Source: Sipunculus nudus (taxonomy: Eukaryota; Annelida; Sipuncula; Golfingiida; Sipunculidae). Taken from it: a stretch of DNA of 64,000 nucleotides. Below the pieces are notes generated by a model. It saw nothing but the letters and a program-made list of their open reading frames with translations, did not search any database and was not told where the DNA came from. The stretch is from assembly GCA_026874595.1 (NCBI GenBank), contig CM049313.1, forward strand, positions 62,809,659-62,873,658. The letters are read 5' to 3'. Within the stretch, counting starts at the first letter, position 1. Every line of letters starts with the position of its first letter. Below are positions 11,670 to 23,500 of the stretch, piece by piece. Both the position numbers and the translations under genes were made by a program.

Positions 11670-13509
11670 TGTAACGGAAAAGTTTTATGCCACAGTTCTT
11701 GACGTCGTTCCTGTAATATCCATCTGCACACTGACTGACCCAGAGGAAAGGATGACAGTATGCTAGACCACAAGGGGACTCAATATTCAGGTGACGTCTG
11801 ACTAATTTTCCGCTGAAATTATATTCCGTGACACTGTTTCCCTTCCGGTCAGCAATCAAGATGTTATCATTTTGAAGCAGCGCCACACCGAGTGGTTCTT
11901 TTCCACCATTGATCTCACATTGACCTTTACCTTCGCTGTCTTGGATATAGACCGTTCCAATCTTCTCATTGGACAAACAGAACAAGTGTTTACCTTTCCT
12001 AAAAATTGCCTTTGCCATCCCAGAAGGTTGAATGCGCGTCCCTTGGTGTGAAAATATGCTGTCCTTCAGATTATATCGTAAAATCTTCCCCGGTAACCCT
12101 TGAACCACCAGAATAAGGTTCTGAGGATCTGCTGCCAAGCTTGTAGCTTTCACATGGGGCACTTCTATCTTCCTCAAGATGTGAGAGGGAAACATCTCAA
12201 TTATACAATTCCCTCTGGACGGAACTGCATAGATCTTATCCCGCTCCACGCTCACAGAGTTAACTCCTTCAGTTCCCTCGAAATAATACTTGGCCACGAG
12301 GTTACCTTTGGTGTCAAAGCGGGATAGAAATGGAAGCTCCCGGTCGGCGACTAGCACTGAGCCGTCTTTTACAACCGCGATTTCCCGAGGCTGTTTAAAC
12401 GTACGACTATCAACAGATCTTAGCTCCAGCACCTTCACTAATCCATTGGCATACACGTTTGGATAGTTCAGGCTTTTTCCAATTTTGCAAGTGAACTGAA
12501 TTTGGTCCGCTATCTTCAATATGTGAGGGTACTCCGACGCATCACACGTGTACTCAGTAAGCAGAGGATTCTGCAGATACATGGCGGTGGCTGTTTTGAT
12601 AGCTGCCAGTGAATGATCCAGCCTTTTCTTCATGTCTGGAAGCCCCACCACAAACTCTAGACTGTCACCCTGCAAAAACGCTTCCAGGTCTGACAGCGTC
12701 GATCCCACCTGTTGGCATATTTTCCCGATCCTGCCTTGTTCCATTTGCAGTTTTCTTGAATGGAGATTATGATGCGATTTCCTAACAGCAGACATCTGAT
12801 CATCTATCCTTTGTTTCAATCGGTGTCCACCCTCACGTATCAGTTGGTTTGCCGCCTCTACTGCCTCGTGGTGGTCTTTCTGAAGATCGGCTATAAACTT
12901 CATTAGTTCTTCTAGAGCAGACTTAAGTTCGTCGTTTTCAACTAATATCACCGCCCGCATCTTCCCGATGCACCGTGCTATTGATTCAACCAAGTGCTCC
13001 CTGTGATCGTCCTTCATGATACAATCGAAACAGATTCCCCGGAAGCACGTCTGGCAGATGTGAGTGAACGGTGCCCCATGTACTAAACATTCTTTAATGA
13101 TGGGGTGAACAAAGTGACCACCATAGCCGGGTCTCTTGTCATGGTACTCTCTGCAATCTTTACAAAGCCGACGACTGCACACAACACAGCGGAACAATGC
13201 CTTCCGTGGATTGATGTCCAAGGGGCATGCCTCACATAAGGACGGGTCTTGGAGCGCGTGTTTCCTTTTCTTGATGAGCTGCATATATGGATCAATCTCT
13301 AGTGCAGCTATACCTCCAGATGGAAGAAGTGTATCTTGTAAACAAACTGGACAACTTAGACTGGCCCCGTCTCCTTTCTCTCTCAAGTACCTTTGTAGAC
13401 ATTCTTCACAGAATGAGTGGAGGCACTGAAGAACCCGTGGTTTCTTGTCGGTTTTCTCCCCTTGACAGATTGCACAGATTAACATTGGCTCCTCGTTCTC
13501 TACATCCAT
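11665..13509 (-). CDS. TRIM/RBCC-NHL protein (RING, two B-boxes, coiled coil, NHL propeller), 614 aa
   Basis: Probable RING-type E3 ubiquitin ligase of the TRIM family. In 614-aa numbering, a C3HC4 RING spans about residues 12-56 (C12, C15, C29, H31, C34, C37, C53, C56). B-box 1 is at about 92-135 and B-box 2 at about 141-176. A coiled coil follows at about 190-290, and from about 368 to the end there are NHL-like blades, including GSVLVADRELPFLSRFD and NILIADRKGNSVTEYN. No filamin domain is evident. The frame is open upstream to 13542 but has no ATG there. The first ATG is at 13509 and sits one base after a good splice acceptor (TTAATTGCAG), so a 5' UTR intron is likely. The whole protein is in one coding exon, as is usual for expanded invertebrate TRIM genes. 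The architecture resembles TRIM2/3/45/56/71, but the exact orthologue cannot be named. Substrate is unknown. Confidence 0.5.
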   Translation of the reverse strand: MDVENEEPMLICAICQGEKTDKKPRVLQCLHSFCEECLQRYLREKGDGASLSCPVCLQDTLLPSGGIAALEIDPYMQLIKKRKHALQDPSLCEACPLDINPRKALFRCVVCSRRLCKDCREYHDKRPGYGGHFVHPIIKECLVHGAPFTHICQTCFRGICFDCIMKDDHREHLVESIARCIGKMRAVILVENDELKSALEELMKFIADLQKDHHEAVEAANQLIREGGHRLKQRIDDQMSAVRKSHHNLHSRKLQMEQGRIGKICQQVGSTLSDLEAFLQGDSLEFVVGLPDMKKRLDHSLAAIKTATAMYLQNPLLTEYTCDASEYPHILKIADQIQFTCKIGKSLNYPNVYANGLVKVLELRSVDSRTFKQPREIAVVKDGSVLVADRELPFLSRFDTKGNLVAKYYFEGTEGVNSVSVERDKIYAVPSRGNCIIEMFPSHILRKIEVPHVKATSLAADPQNLILVVQGLPGKILRYNLKDSIFSHQGTRIQPSGMAKAIFRKGKHLFCLSNEKIGTVYIQDSEGKGQCEINGGKEPLGVALLQNDNILIADRKGNSVTEYNFSGKLVRRHLNIESPCGLAYCHPFLWVSQCADGYYRNDVKNCGIKLFRYK

Positions 13510-14383
13510 CCTGCAATTAATAATGCATCTGCAGTATCCCACTGGTATGAGGGTTTATTATGTTCACAACGGACAATACATGAGCTGGAAAAATAATTAT
13601 GAAAATGTGCATTAGTTTTTTTTAATGTTTATGACGTCTTCGTCATACAAGAAAAAATGTATCAAGTATTATTGTATCAACCATAAAACTATAAATCAAT
13701 TTGCCGTTGCATAACTATGATTTCAATAAATCTCGTGGATTCTACATTTCCGGTTTTTCGTCAAATATTTTTGTAGGATAATTATTATACTAATTAATAC
13801 CTTGGTTTAGTCGGACAAAAATTAAAGCCGAATATTTCTGTAATTTCTCCGGTAAATTGCCCTGCATATCTATAATGTTCGCTTGGTTCTTAAATTCGAG
13901 GTATTTGATCACCTAAAAATGCAAAATAAAAAAGATCAAATATACAACGAAAAACTGGGTATTCCAAGTACATTAATCTTATTAACACTGTTCTAGACCT
14001 CCTTTTCATTTTTAAATAATGAACAAAAAAAAACTTCACGTAAAAGGGTATGCGGAATCTTGTATAAGAATGGACATTCTTGAATGCATCATATCACGCC
14101 AATTTCATTCTATGGCGTAGGCTGTGTGAAAAACTTCCTTCATCAGTATTGTATTCTAGAAATGGGTTGTTTCGGTCAGAAAAAATGTTGAATACATTCC
14201 TATGATAACAGCATGTAACGGTGGATAACTATACCTCCGGCTGATTTTGAAAGAGATACAAGACTCGGGTTTCACATGATTATTTGCTTCATGTATATAG
14301 GCAGAATAGCAACGTAATGTCTCTTGCAAATAGTTAGCTTTGGTTGACTACTGTTCCGTATGAAATTGTGCGCGGGGTGGGGG
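13510..14383. other. Upstream flank of the TRIM gene
   Basis: Contains the splice acceptor just before the TRIM start codon. The rest is A+T-rich with no exon or repeat that I recognise. Candidate minus-strand 5' UTR exons lie further upstream. Two good donors are seen on the minus strand near 15500 (CAG|GTAAGT) and near 15650 (CAG|GTAAAT). Neither is proven. Confidence 0.5.
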
Positions 14384-14813
14384 GGGGGGGGGTTACTTTG
14401 AATCCGAGTCCGATTCTAGGCCATTCAAGTCCGTGTCCTTTGAAAACCGAGTCCAAGTCCGAGTCCAATACAAATCTCTTTATTAAAAGAAATTTAAAAT
14501 GGAAATTTGATATGTTCTTGTGTGTTTTTATGTTAGTTTACATACATGCTTTTACTTGTGTGTTTAAACACATTTAGCTCCCGATGCAGGTCTAGAGGTT
14601 AATAGACAGTCTTTGTAATATTCGGCTATTAGTTCACACATGAACATAAGTCTTTATAGTATGTGACTGTTTTCTGCTGGACTCCTGATGGACTTGGTCT
14701 GATTTTTCGATTCCTTACCTCCGACCCGGGTACAGGACCGAGTCCAAGGTTATAAAAAAGTGGACCCGAATCCAGACTCGAGTTCAAGTCCGGACTCGAC
14801 TTCTACATCACTG
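14384..14813. mobile_element. AAGTCC-rich inverted-repeat element, copy 2 (left-truncated)
   Basis: Ends ACTTCTACATCACTG, the complement of the copy-1 left terminus. Contains CGAGTCCAAGTCCGAGTCC-like words on both sides of the same A+T-rich core. The left side stops at a G run at about 14379-14393. Confidence 0.5.
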
Positions 14814-17489
14814 AACCCCACCTTTGTCCTCAATGTCAAGATTTAAATTTCACTAGAAACGCTTGGCCTCCCCCTCCCCCGAAAGGCGAATTGCGTTCAG
14901 GAGAAGGTATTTATATTCTTTCTGCGTTTACAATGTCAAATACCTTTACGAGTACTCAATGATCAGATATTAAATCTATAAACGGGACATGTTTAGTGCA
15001 CGACAACTTATAACACAGGTACGATAACAGCTCTTACTCTTTTATAAGTACAATAACAAAACATAAAAATACCCGTGCAACTCGCGTGCATTCGGCTATA
15101 CCACGGATACATGTAGGTATAAGTTGAAGTGACGTGCCCTGAGACATGTAAGTTTGTAAATTATGAGTAAACGCTTCTTATGAGCGAACGCCATGGAGAT
15201 CAATCGGTAAATTAAATAACAGGGTACTCTTATTAAATAATAGCTCGAATTTTGCTCCCTCTGCGTTCCGGCTTCATCGACCCCTTATGACATTAAGACT
15301 TTTTTAGCCATATATCTGTTGCCAGAAAACAGAAAAACCCCCATTGGCTACAGTGGGGCTGTATTTTCGCGGATTTTCATTTTTTTCGAGTTTGGGGGGT
15401 TTCTTTCTCGCAGTCATTCATTTATATATATATATTTATTAAAAAAGATGTCCATGACTTTATTAACTGAAATATTTCATAATTCGTTGGCTTTGCTTGC
15501 ACTTACCTGACTGACAACTAAACGGGTCCCGCTACCCGCTTGCACAGACCACAGGCTCAGAAAAACAGGCATTATATAATAAGAGTATAAGAACCATCTA
15601 GCCGTGGTAAACGGTGTACTTTGTTTAAAGACAGTAATTAATATATATATATTTACCTGGTATTACTGACGGATCTCCTGTGGTATGTTAATCCTGTCTC
15701 CGTGTCTGCTGTTTTATGGTTTGTTTGCCCCGCTTGTGTATATATCCAATGTAGCAGTTCTTATCAATCAGGTGATTCTAAAGGTCAATGGCCATCAAGA
15801 GCAATCACATTTCAGGCAAAAAATAAATATACTTCCACTTACTTCCTGAAGCGTTTCGAAGAATTCATTATCAAATGTGATATCACGTGGAATTTCCCCT
15901 CGATTTCTTCCTTGTAAAATAAATGGAAATGGTAAACTACGGGAGCACGGATCGTAATTTATTGAGTGTAGTAAAAATATTCTGAGGTATATACACGTAC
16001 CGGCTGAGGTTGTTGCAATTCACAAGTGACAGTTGAAGACAAATATAGTAAAGTATCGTATTGTATTGGAACAGTGTCTAGAGACGTGTTAAACAGAATG
16101 ATTGGCTTAAAACCAGCTATTCAAGTACATTTTCTGAAGAATTTCTGTGATTTTTGGCCTAGGCTGCGTACATATTAATGTACTGTAGGTAATTCCTTTA
16201 TTTGTTTATCTAAAAGCTGTTAGTAGTCAAAGCCGGTACATGTGCCAATGTTTATTGACAAACAGAAAAAACATGTAACCTAAGATGGTTGGTTAAATAT
16301 GTGCAGAGGATGAAAGGTCACTATATAATTGCAAAACTCTCTTTGCAAAATTCTGATTCGTCTGACGTTCCCCTTAATGTCATTGCCGGATGTGTTTGGA
16401 TTTTTTTTTGCGAGCCTCCACGTATTATAAACAGGAGGATATGAAAATACGTGTAGCCTGTCTTTATGGGAGGATAATCTTTTTCAGACATATTTTTTTT
16501 ATACAAATATGGCAAACAAATTGATATAAATTCTCGCCTTAATTATAACCTGTTAAGCTGGTTTTCTTCACTACGTAGTCCGTGTATTCTACCAAAAAAT
16601 GTAGCTTTGAAAAGTTTTTAATTATGTCCTTAATTTCCATTAATCATCCGTTAATTAAAAGTAATGTTGGTAAATCAATTTACAAGTAGTCGGATGTCAC
16701 CAGTTTACTGGCTCTATAGTTACACTAAATTTCCTCCTTGGTCAAATTTTTGTTTCGTATATTGGATCTGCATTCTTATTTTATCGTCATAATAATTCTT
16801 ATCTCCCAGGAAGCTCACTGCCACATCAGCAAAACCTTTTAAAAATTATTTCTGAATATTATTTCCGTCATTCAAACTTGTTTGAAGTGAATGGGCTTCC
16901 TTGTGACAAGATGACCCTCCATTGTTTTTTTAAGTGACTGGCACAATGTACAGTCCATAGATTGCCCCTGCAGTTAACTATGGTTATAACACTACACACA
17001 ACTGTGCGATTTAACATATTTCAATTCATTAATGTTCAGTATATAGTATATGTATTGAATATTTCACCAATGTAAAACATTACTGTTCTATTCAAGCACT
17101 ATTTTTCACCCAGGAAGTGAAAATATGAACATAATAGTACACAGATCTGATGCCTTAAACAGGACTTGCGCCAAAATGCAAATGTTTACCGGACTGTTTA
17201 TGATTTAATTCTCTCTGGACAAATAATTCAATTATTGATGTTACAAGTGTTTTAAATGCTTTCCATAATGGTTATTTTTATTACAGGCCTTTCAACATAC
17301 AGCATAATGTAAACATTGGTATGTTACAACCACAGGACATATTTTTATTAAATTTCCTTTCTAAGTCGTGCTATAATCCGAATTAACCCTTGGTGGGCCG
17401 GCGACGCAACAGACCTGGCACACAGACCTATAGCTAACCTCAGCATGCTTGGAGAATATCTTTTTTAGAAGATTTGGAAACCAGTCTAT
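14814..17489. other. Stretch between the TRIM and COMMD10 genes
   Basis: Likely holds divergent 5' regions of both genes. Candidate minus-strand untranslated exon edges are near 15500 and 15650. No repeats with clear ends. Confidence 0.5.
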
Positions 17490-17532
17490 TCTGTGACGAA
17501 ATATACCGCCCGTGATAGAAGATGGCGCTTTC
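17490..17532 (+). promoter_or_regulatory. Probable COMMD10 start region with YY1-like AAGATGGCG
   Basis: The proposed start codon lies in AAGATGGCG (17519-17527). This is the core YY1-type downstream element often found at start codons of TATA-less housekeeping genes, which fits a ubiquitously expressed Commander subunit. No TATA box is seen just upstream. Assignment is inferential. Confidence 0.5.
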
Positions 17533-20500
17533 CTTCACAAATACCGCTAAGTGGGTGTTGCCTTCAAAATATTGTCATGTGATACATTATTGAGGGATTA
17601 CTTATATTGTAATCACTCCAGTTAATCTTCTTATAAATTTGCTAACATATATTAAAGTATGTCTTAACATACAAATGTCAAAATCGATGTAGATCGATAT
17701 TGATGAATAATGTCAAATGAGCTCAGCTGTCGGTATGGACTAAAACCCGGATGCCACATGTCACATGCCTAATGCGGCGTTCGTTACCTCTGGAATAGAT
17801 GGTACGTACGAGTTTCCCAGTGGGAAATCCTGTTAGACACATGATCCAAGTGGAACGTACCACTGGGAAACTGGGATTTGGCGGAGCAAGTCGATCTGTT
17901 CCACTTAGCGACCTTCACCTTTATTCACTGCTTTTCGAGATGTAGGGAGCAAATAAAGACACCAATAATGGCAATATTTGACTAGTTTACATAAAAGTTG
18001 TAAATGACAAATAAAGTTGAACAAATGTAACATGAAACATATTTTATTAATCAGTTTCTTTTTTGTTATTATCACAACCTAGACATCCGGTCAGTGGGTC
18101 TTTTGTTGGGTACCGAACGTTTGCAAGTTGTACGAACGAGCTGCCATCTGGTACATACCATCTGTACGAGCGGTAACGAACGCAGCAATAGTGTGTGGAC
18201 TTAAACCCAGATGTCACATGCCAAAATGCGGATATTGGAAGCCGAATGCCAATATTGAGGGTTGAGACATCGGATGCCTGACAACTTTAAATTTATAATA
18301 TGATAAAAAATGTGATCAGTGTTTCTGAAATATCTTAATTAAAGAAATTCAGAATTTTGGAGTTTTTTAAACCAATACTAAAAATCTTGGACACAATATT
18401 TTATCAATAAATTATATAGAGAAAAAAAACAAAGTAAACATTTGAAAGTTGTGAAATATTTTTATTGTAACTTTATCACAAAATATGAAACCTGAAATAT
18501 TTTAATTTTATATCACAAATATCTATAAAAAATATATACAGGAAAAATGAAAAATGATTAAAAGTTGAAGCACTGTACATGTAGCTGATGCATTCACTTT
18601 CACATAAACATATGTACAAACACTAAATATATATTCACTATATATATACAATCATACTTATATCTTTATATAGATATATCAATATGTATAAATTGAATAT
18701 GCATACAAACGTATACCTGAATATAGTCAACATCAGGGTTGGGCAAAACCCGGGTTTTAAGCATAAAACCCAGCCAAGTGGGTTTTACTGGGTAAACCCG
18801 GGTTTTATGGGTTTTACAGGTTTTATGGGCAATAGTCTCAAATGGCAACTGACTGAACTCAAAATTTTTTCATGTACCAGCTTGGGAAATACTGTGTCCA
18901 GTATGCTTCTTTGCTTTTAAATATATTTAACTATATAAATAAATATAATATATAACTGATATTGGTGATATATAGCAGTTATAATGATAATTAAAAAAAA
19001 TCGGGAGTCTTTAAGATGGAGTATAAACCTACCGAACTTTGTAACTCCCATTATTTCAATCATATTTCTATCTGAATCTATCATTTGTAATTATTTAACG
19101 AGTTTGAAATAATTTCCTTTGTATCAATGAAAGATTGAAAGTGGATGGATTACTTATTGGGTGTGTACACAAACTGGCTAACTGGTTGATACAAGATATT
19201 AACTGGTTGCCAAGTGTCAACTGATTAGCAGTACATGTATAGGATACCACACAGGTTTAGCCACAGTGACACCTCACTGGGACTTTGCTGCAGATGAGAT
19301 GGCATCCACTGGGCACTGACACTTAGGGGGTTATTGTTATAACAAGGATATGAGAGGTTGTAGTGGAGTACAGCCTAGGTAATCAAGAGTTACTAACAAA
19401 GGATTTCATTATGCTATGATTCTGCTATATATATCCAGGGCATGTGAGAGATCTTTAGTTAGGTCTTTTCAGTCATAGTGTGATCTCTGACTGCCACCAT
19501 GAAACCTAAACTTATTTCATGGACAATCACTGTAGTTATTCCTCTTTATTTGATTATATGCATTTTATGCAGTGATTCTGAGATTGAAAAGAATGCTTCC
19601 AGGAAAGCCCAAATCATATTGCCTATTAAAACCCGCATGTGGGTTTTAAGGCTTATTGCCCACCCAGGTAATAAGGGGTATTACCCGCCCAACCCTGGTC
19701 AACATAAAAAAACATGAATTATAAACAATGTACCCCTAAAATATTTTACATGATGCATTTTTCGCACAACCATGAAACAGCCATTATATTGAATGGATCA
19801 ACTCTGCCACATTCACAATGGTACAAAATTTCACAGCCAGAAATTTTTAAGCATAAATAATTTGGGAGATTACATACACAATTTATACTAACAGTGTTGA
19901 CTTTTGGACAGATATATAAATTTGTTTTTTGAGACACTTTCGGGAACGGTTCAAATAAGATTTTCTCAGAACATTTTTGGGAAGTCGTTAATGAATTATA
20001 ATTATAATAAACCTGTTTCTGATCAGAAAAATTTGAAGAAAAATTTTTATTTATTGTTATTTGCTAGAGTATTTTTGCCCAATTTTGCTTATTTATGCCC
20101 GATGCTTTATTAATATTATAGTTTTGGAAAATTTAATATTTATGTCTGTTTGTGTGCATATGTGTGCATATATATGTCTGCATGGGTACCTTGCATATAT
20201 ATTTATTTCTTAATTTATTCAATCCAAAAACTCAGGTATTATATGTTAAAATTTTATATTATGCAACTCATTTATTTTTAATATAAAAAAAGAAGAGGAC
20301 TGAACCTGTTCAAGAAAACCTTTATTTGCATAATAAAAGGATAGGCATTACATTTAAAGAAACATTATAAACTGGTGCACTTCAATTGTATCACTGTAAA
20401 AAAACTAAATGAATTGAGAGAATTGGGATTTGCTGTACTTTGGCATCTTTTAAAAGGCTGTATTTCTGAGCTAGCACTTTTGCCACAATTTAACTCACCA

Positions 20501-23500
20501 TAACTGCAAAATACTTGCATTTCATTTGACGTCCAGCTGACTTTGGGATGACGTCCAAGATTAATATCAGTTAATAAAATTATTATTAAGCAATATTAAC
20601 TCGCGTACCTCAGTATGCTTAAAGAAATATATACGAGCAATAGATATGTGAAGTTTTATTGGTATATGATGAATGATTATAAAAATATGGTGAAACTTGT
20701 AAAATTGGCGTCCGACATCCGTCGTCTGGGTTTTACACACAGCCTGTGGCATCTGACATGTGACGTGACATGTGGCATCCGGGTTTTAGTCCGTACCTTA
20801 GCTGTCTCATTACCAATACCAGATTACCTGATTTCACCCACATCCCCATATGTAGTATGTAAAGGGTCACTAACAAAACCAGTGGCTCCACCTACATATT
20901 TGTGATTTCATGTGGATTTTTATGTGTTATGAGTCCATTAAAAATTGCATTCTTTTGAACATTGTGGACTATTATGCAGTCATGACATAAATAATAAAAA
21001 AAATGAGACCGCCAAAAAAAAGTATGGTTGTCAGGCACTTTTTTACAGGATCCAGTGTGGGTGGGCGATATTCTATTTTTTACTTTTTTTGTATGTTCCG
21101 ATAAAAATGTCATATGATCAGGGAAAAGCAGGAAAGTAACATTTTTTTTTTTTACTCAACAGGTAAAAGCACTACATAATAAAGGAAATCTTGTCAAAAT
21201 TGTATTATTTTATCTTCTTGAAAGATGAAAATCAGAATAAAATATGTTGATGCAGGGGGTTAAAATTGACATTGGCAGTGCCTGAGGACCATACCTTTTT
21301 ATATATTTTTTGCCTAAAACTAATAGTGTATTCATGATGTATGCTCAATAATTTCTCCTTGATCATGCAAAGTTTTTACTTTTACTCTCAAATTGGGAAA
21401 TTGTTCAATATTAATACTTATTATAGAAAATTTATATAAGAGCTCCCTATATTCTAATACAATTCTCTGCAGGTTTTTCCAGTGGTAATCAACGATTACT
21501 TATCAAAATTTCCTGTCTGAAATAAACTTATTCTAGGTTTTACAGTTTTATCATATGGGAACAATTCACAAGTGAGCTTTGGGTCCCTTGGCCCTTAGAC
21601 TTTACTGACTGGTGCATTTAGTGACTGACTCCTTACTGAGGAGTGTTCTCTCCTGGTCACCATGTTAGCACTCAAACTGTAATACGTGTACCCTCAGGCT
21701 GAAACAACCACAATGATTCATATGCAGGCAGGCAGGGAAGTGGCTCAGAGACCTAAACACAGGCCTCATAAATGCTGCACCTGTCATCCCAACAGAGAGA
21801 CTAGACCTATCATTACAAAATCATTGCGATAATGTCAACAGTGCATTTACATTTGGTCCACAGACTCATATGTCTAGCAGAAATATATCATAGGACATGG
21901 AGGTCCTTCTATGGACTACCTGAATACTAACGTACATATCCAGGATAGCATAGCGCAGGAAGAGAGCACTGTAGCTAGGGCTATGTCCCTGAAGACATGA
22001 TTCACTGCGAATGGTACCAAGCATGTGGATCTGTTTATTGCCTATGGGGCCGTTTTTGGCTCTGGCATAGCAATGATATCCTTCACATTAGGTATGACGT
22101 CCTGATATGCAAATGAGAAGGAATCATCAGATCCTCCAAGAGCCTTGTGAAGCCCTTATATGCAAATATCAAAGATAAACCATACAGACCTTACAGGGCT
22201 TTAATGATAAAAGCTGGCACTGAGTTACATATATCGGTACACGGAATCACATTTTATATTATGCATTTTAGTATCAAACAAAAAAACTGAAGCTCTCAAG
22301 CTGGCAAGGTTAATTTGAATAATGGTACATGTATAACATAGATAATTGGTAGCTGCTACCCCAGTACCCCTGCAAGGATCTAGGAATGGTAAAAAATGGT
22401 AATGCAAAGCAAAATGTAATCCAGAATCATAAAAAACACAACATGAAAAATGAAATAGTAGCTGCTGCCCCCACACCCAGCTAAATCCATCCCTGTTGGA
22501 TTGGGTATGATGTAAGTATAGTCTGTGCTCAAAGGAACACATTAAAACAAGGCATTAACAGTGATGGTACGTTAGACAAGTTTGAGGTGACAAGAAACAG
22601 CCAGATTATGAATTCCACATATTGAGGATAGGATGTGAACAAAATTTTTTAATTACTCAGTAGCCTTTAATAGCTTATAAAACGTTATTGGACAGTTTCA
22701 GCCAGTTTAGAATCATCTTTTCCAGATGAAATGTTTTAGGATTCTATACTTGCACCCAATGAATGTTTAATGCAACATGTATATTTTCTTTGTGTCAAGT
22801 CACAGCATATTCTAATAGGCTGTATCCATGTTTTTACATTTCCCATGCATATATTTCAGCTTGAAGAAAGCTGTTGGCTGTATCAATGAAGTTGATGATG
22901 CCAAATTTCCCCTGCTACTCTCAAGAATTCTTGGAAAGTTGCATCTTCAGGTATTTGCACAAAACATAGCCTAAGTATTTCAAACTTAGAGTAGAATACT
23001 ATTTCCTAAAAGTTTATAATTAATTAACAATAATATTTGATATTATTCACATTCTCTTTTTTATTAATTTGGTGACATTTTTAGTCTTTTGAAAATATCC
23101 AAATGTTATTGGTATATTTCCTTTATCTATGTAACTCATTAATATTGAAAACCTGTCATTTTCTGTATATTTTTCAATTATGAAAACCTCCCACTTTGTG
23201 TTTTTTTAAATATTGTTCTTAATTTGCAATCTTTATTTTGAACAGGATGAGAGGACATTTTCAGAAGAAGAAGAAGAGAAGTTGCAGGCAGCTCTTGGTC
23301 TGAATGAGTCAGATTTAGAGCTTGTCATTGAATCCTGTGAATTTTTTCTTCATCAGGTATCTCATGTCATCATTTATGAGTAACTTTGATGGCAGTATAT
23401 CTGAATACATGTAACAGTTCCTGTTTAGAATTCATTGTATATTGGTCTAGGTGTCCAGTAATTCATCTTTGTGTTTTTTTGTATATATCCAATGTTTAGT

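Larger units (their letters stand above)
17722..20812. mobile_element. Composite inverted-repeat element in COMMD10 intron 1
   Basis: GTATGGACTAAAACCCGGAT (17731 onward) is mirrored by ATCCGGGTTTTAGTCCGTAC (20776-20795), with continuing similarity (GCCACATGTCAC). A second, diverged copy of the left terminus begins at about 18194 (GTGTGGACTTAAACCCAGAT). A fragment also occurs near 53338. The block contains the 18734-19697 element and the 17774-18190 element. Limits are approximate. Confidence 0.5.

Noticed and set aside
13510-13542. Eleven extra N-terminal residues on the TRIM frame
   Set aside because: The frame there has no ATG (it begins at a GTG) and contains a splice acceptor directly before the real ATG.
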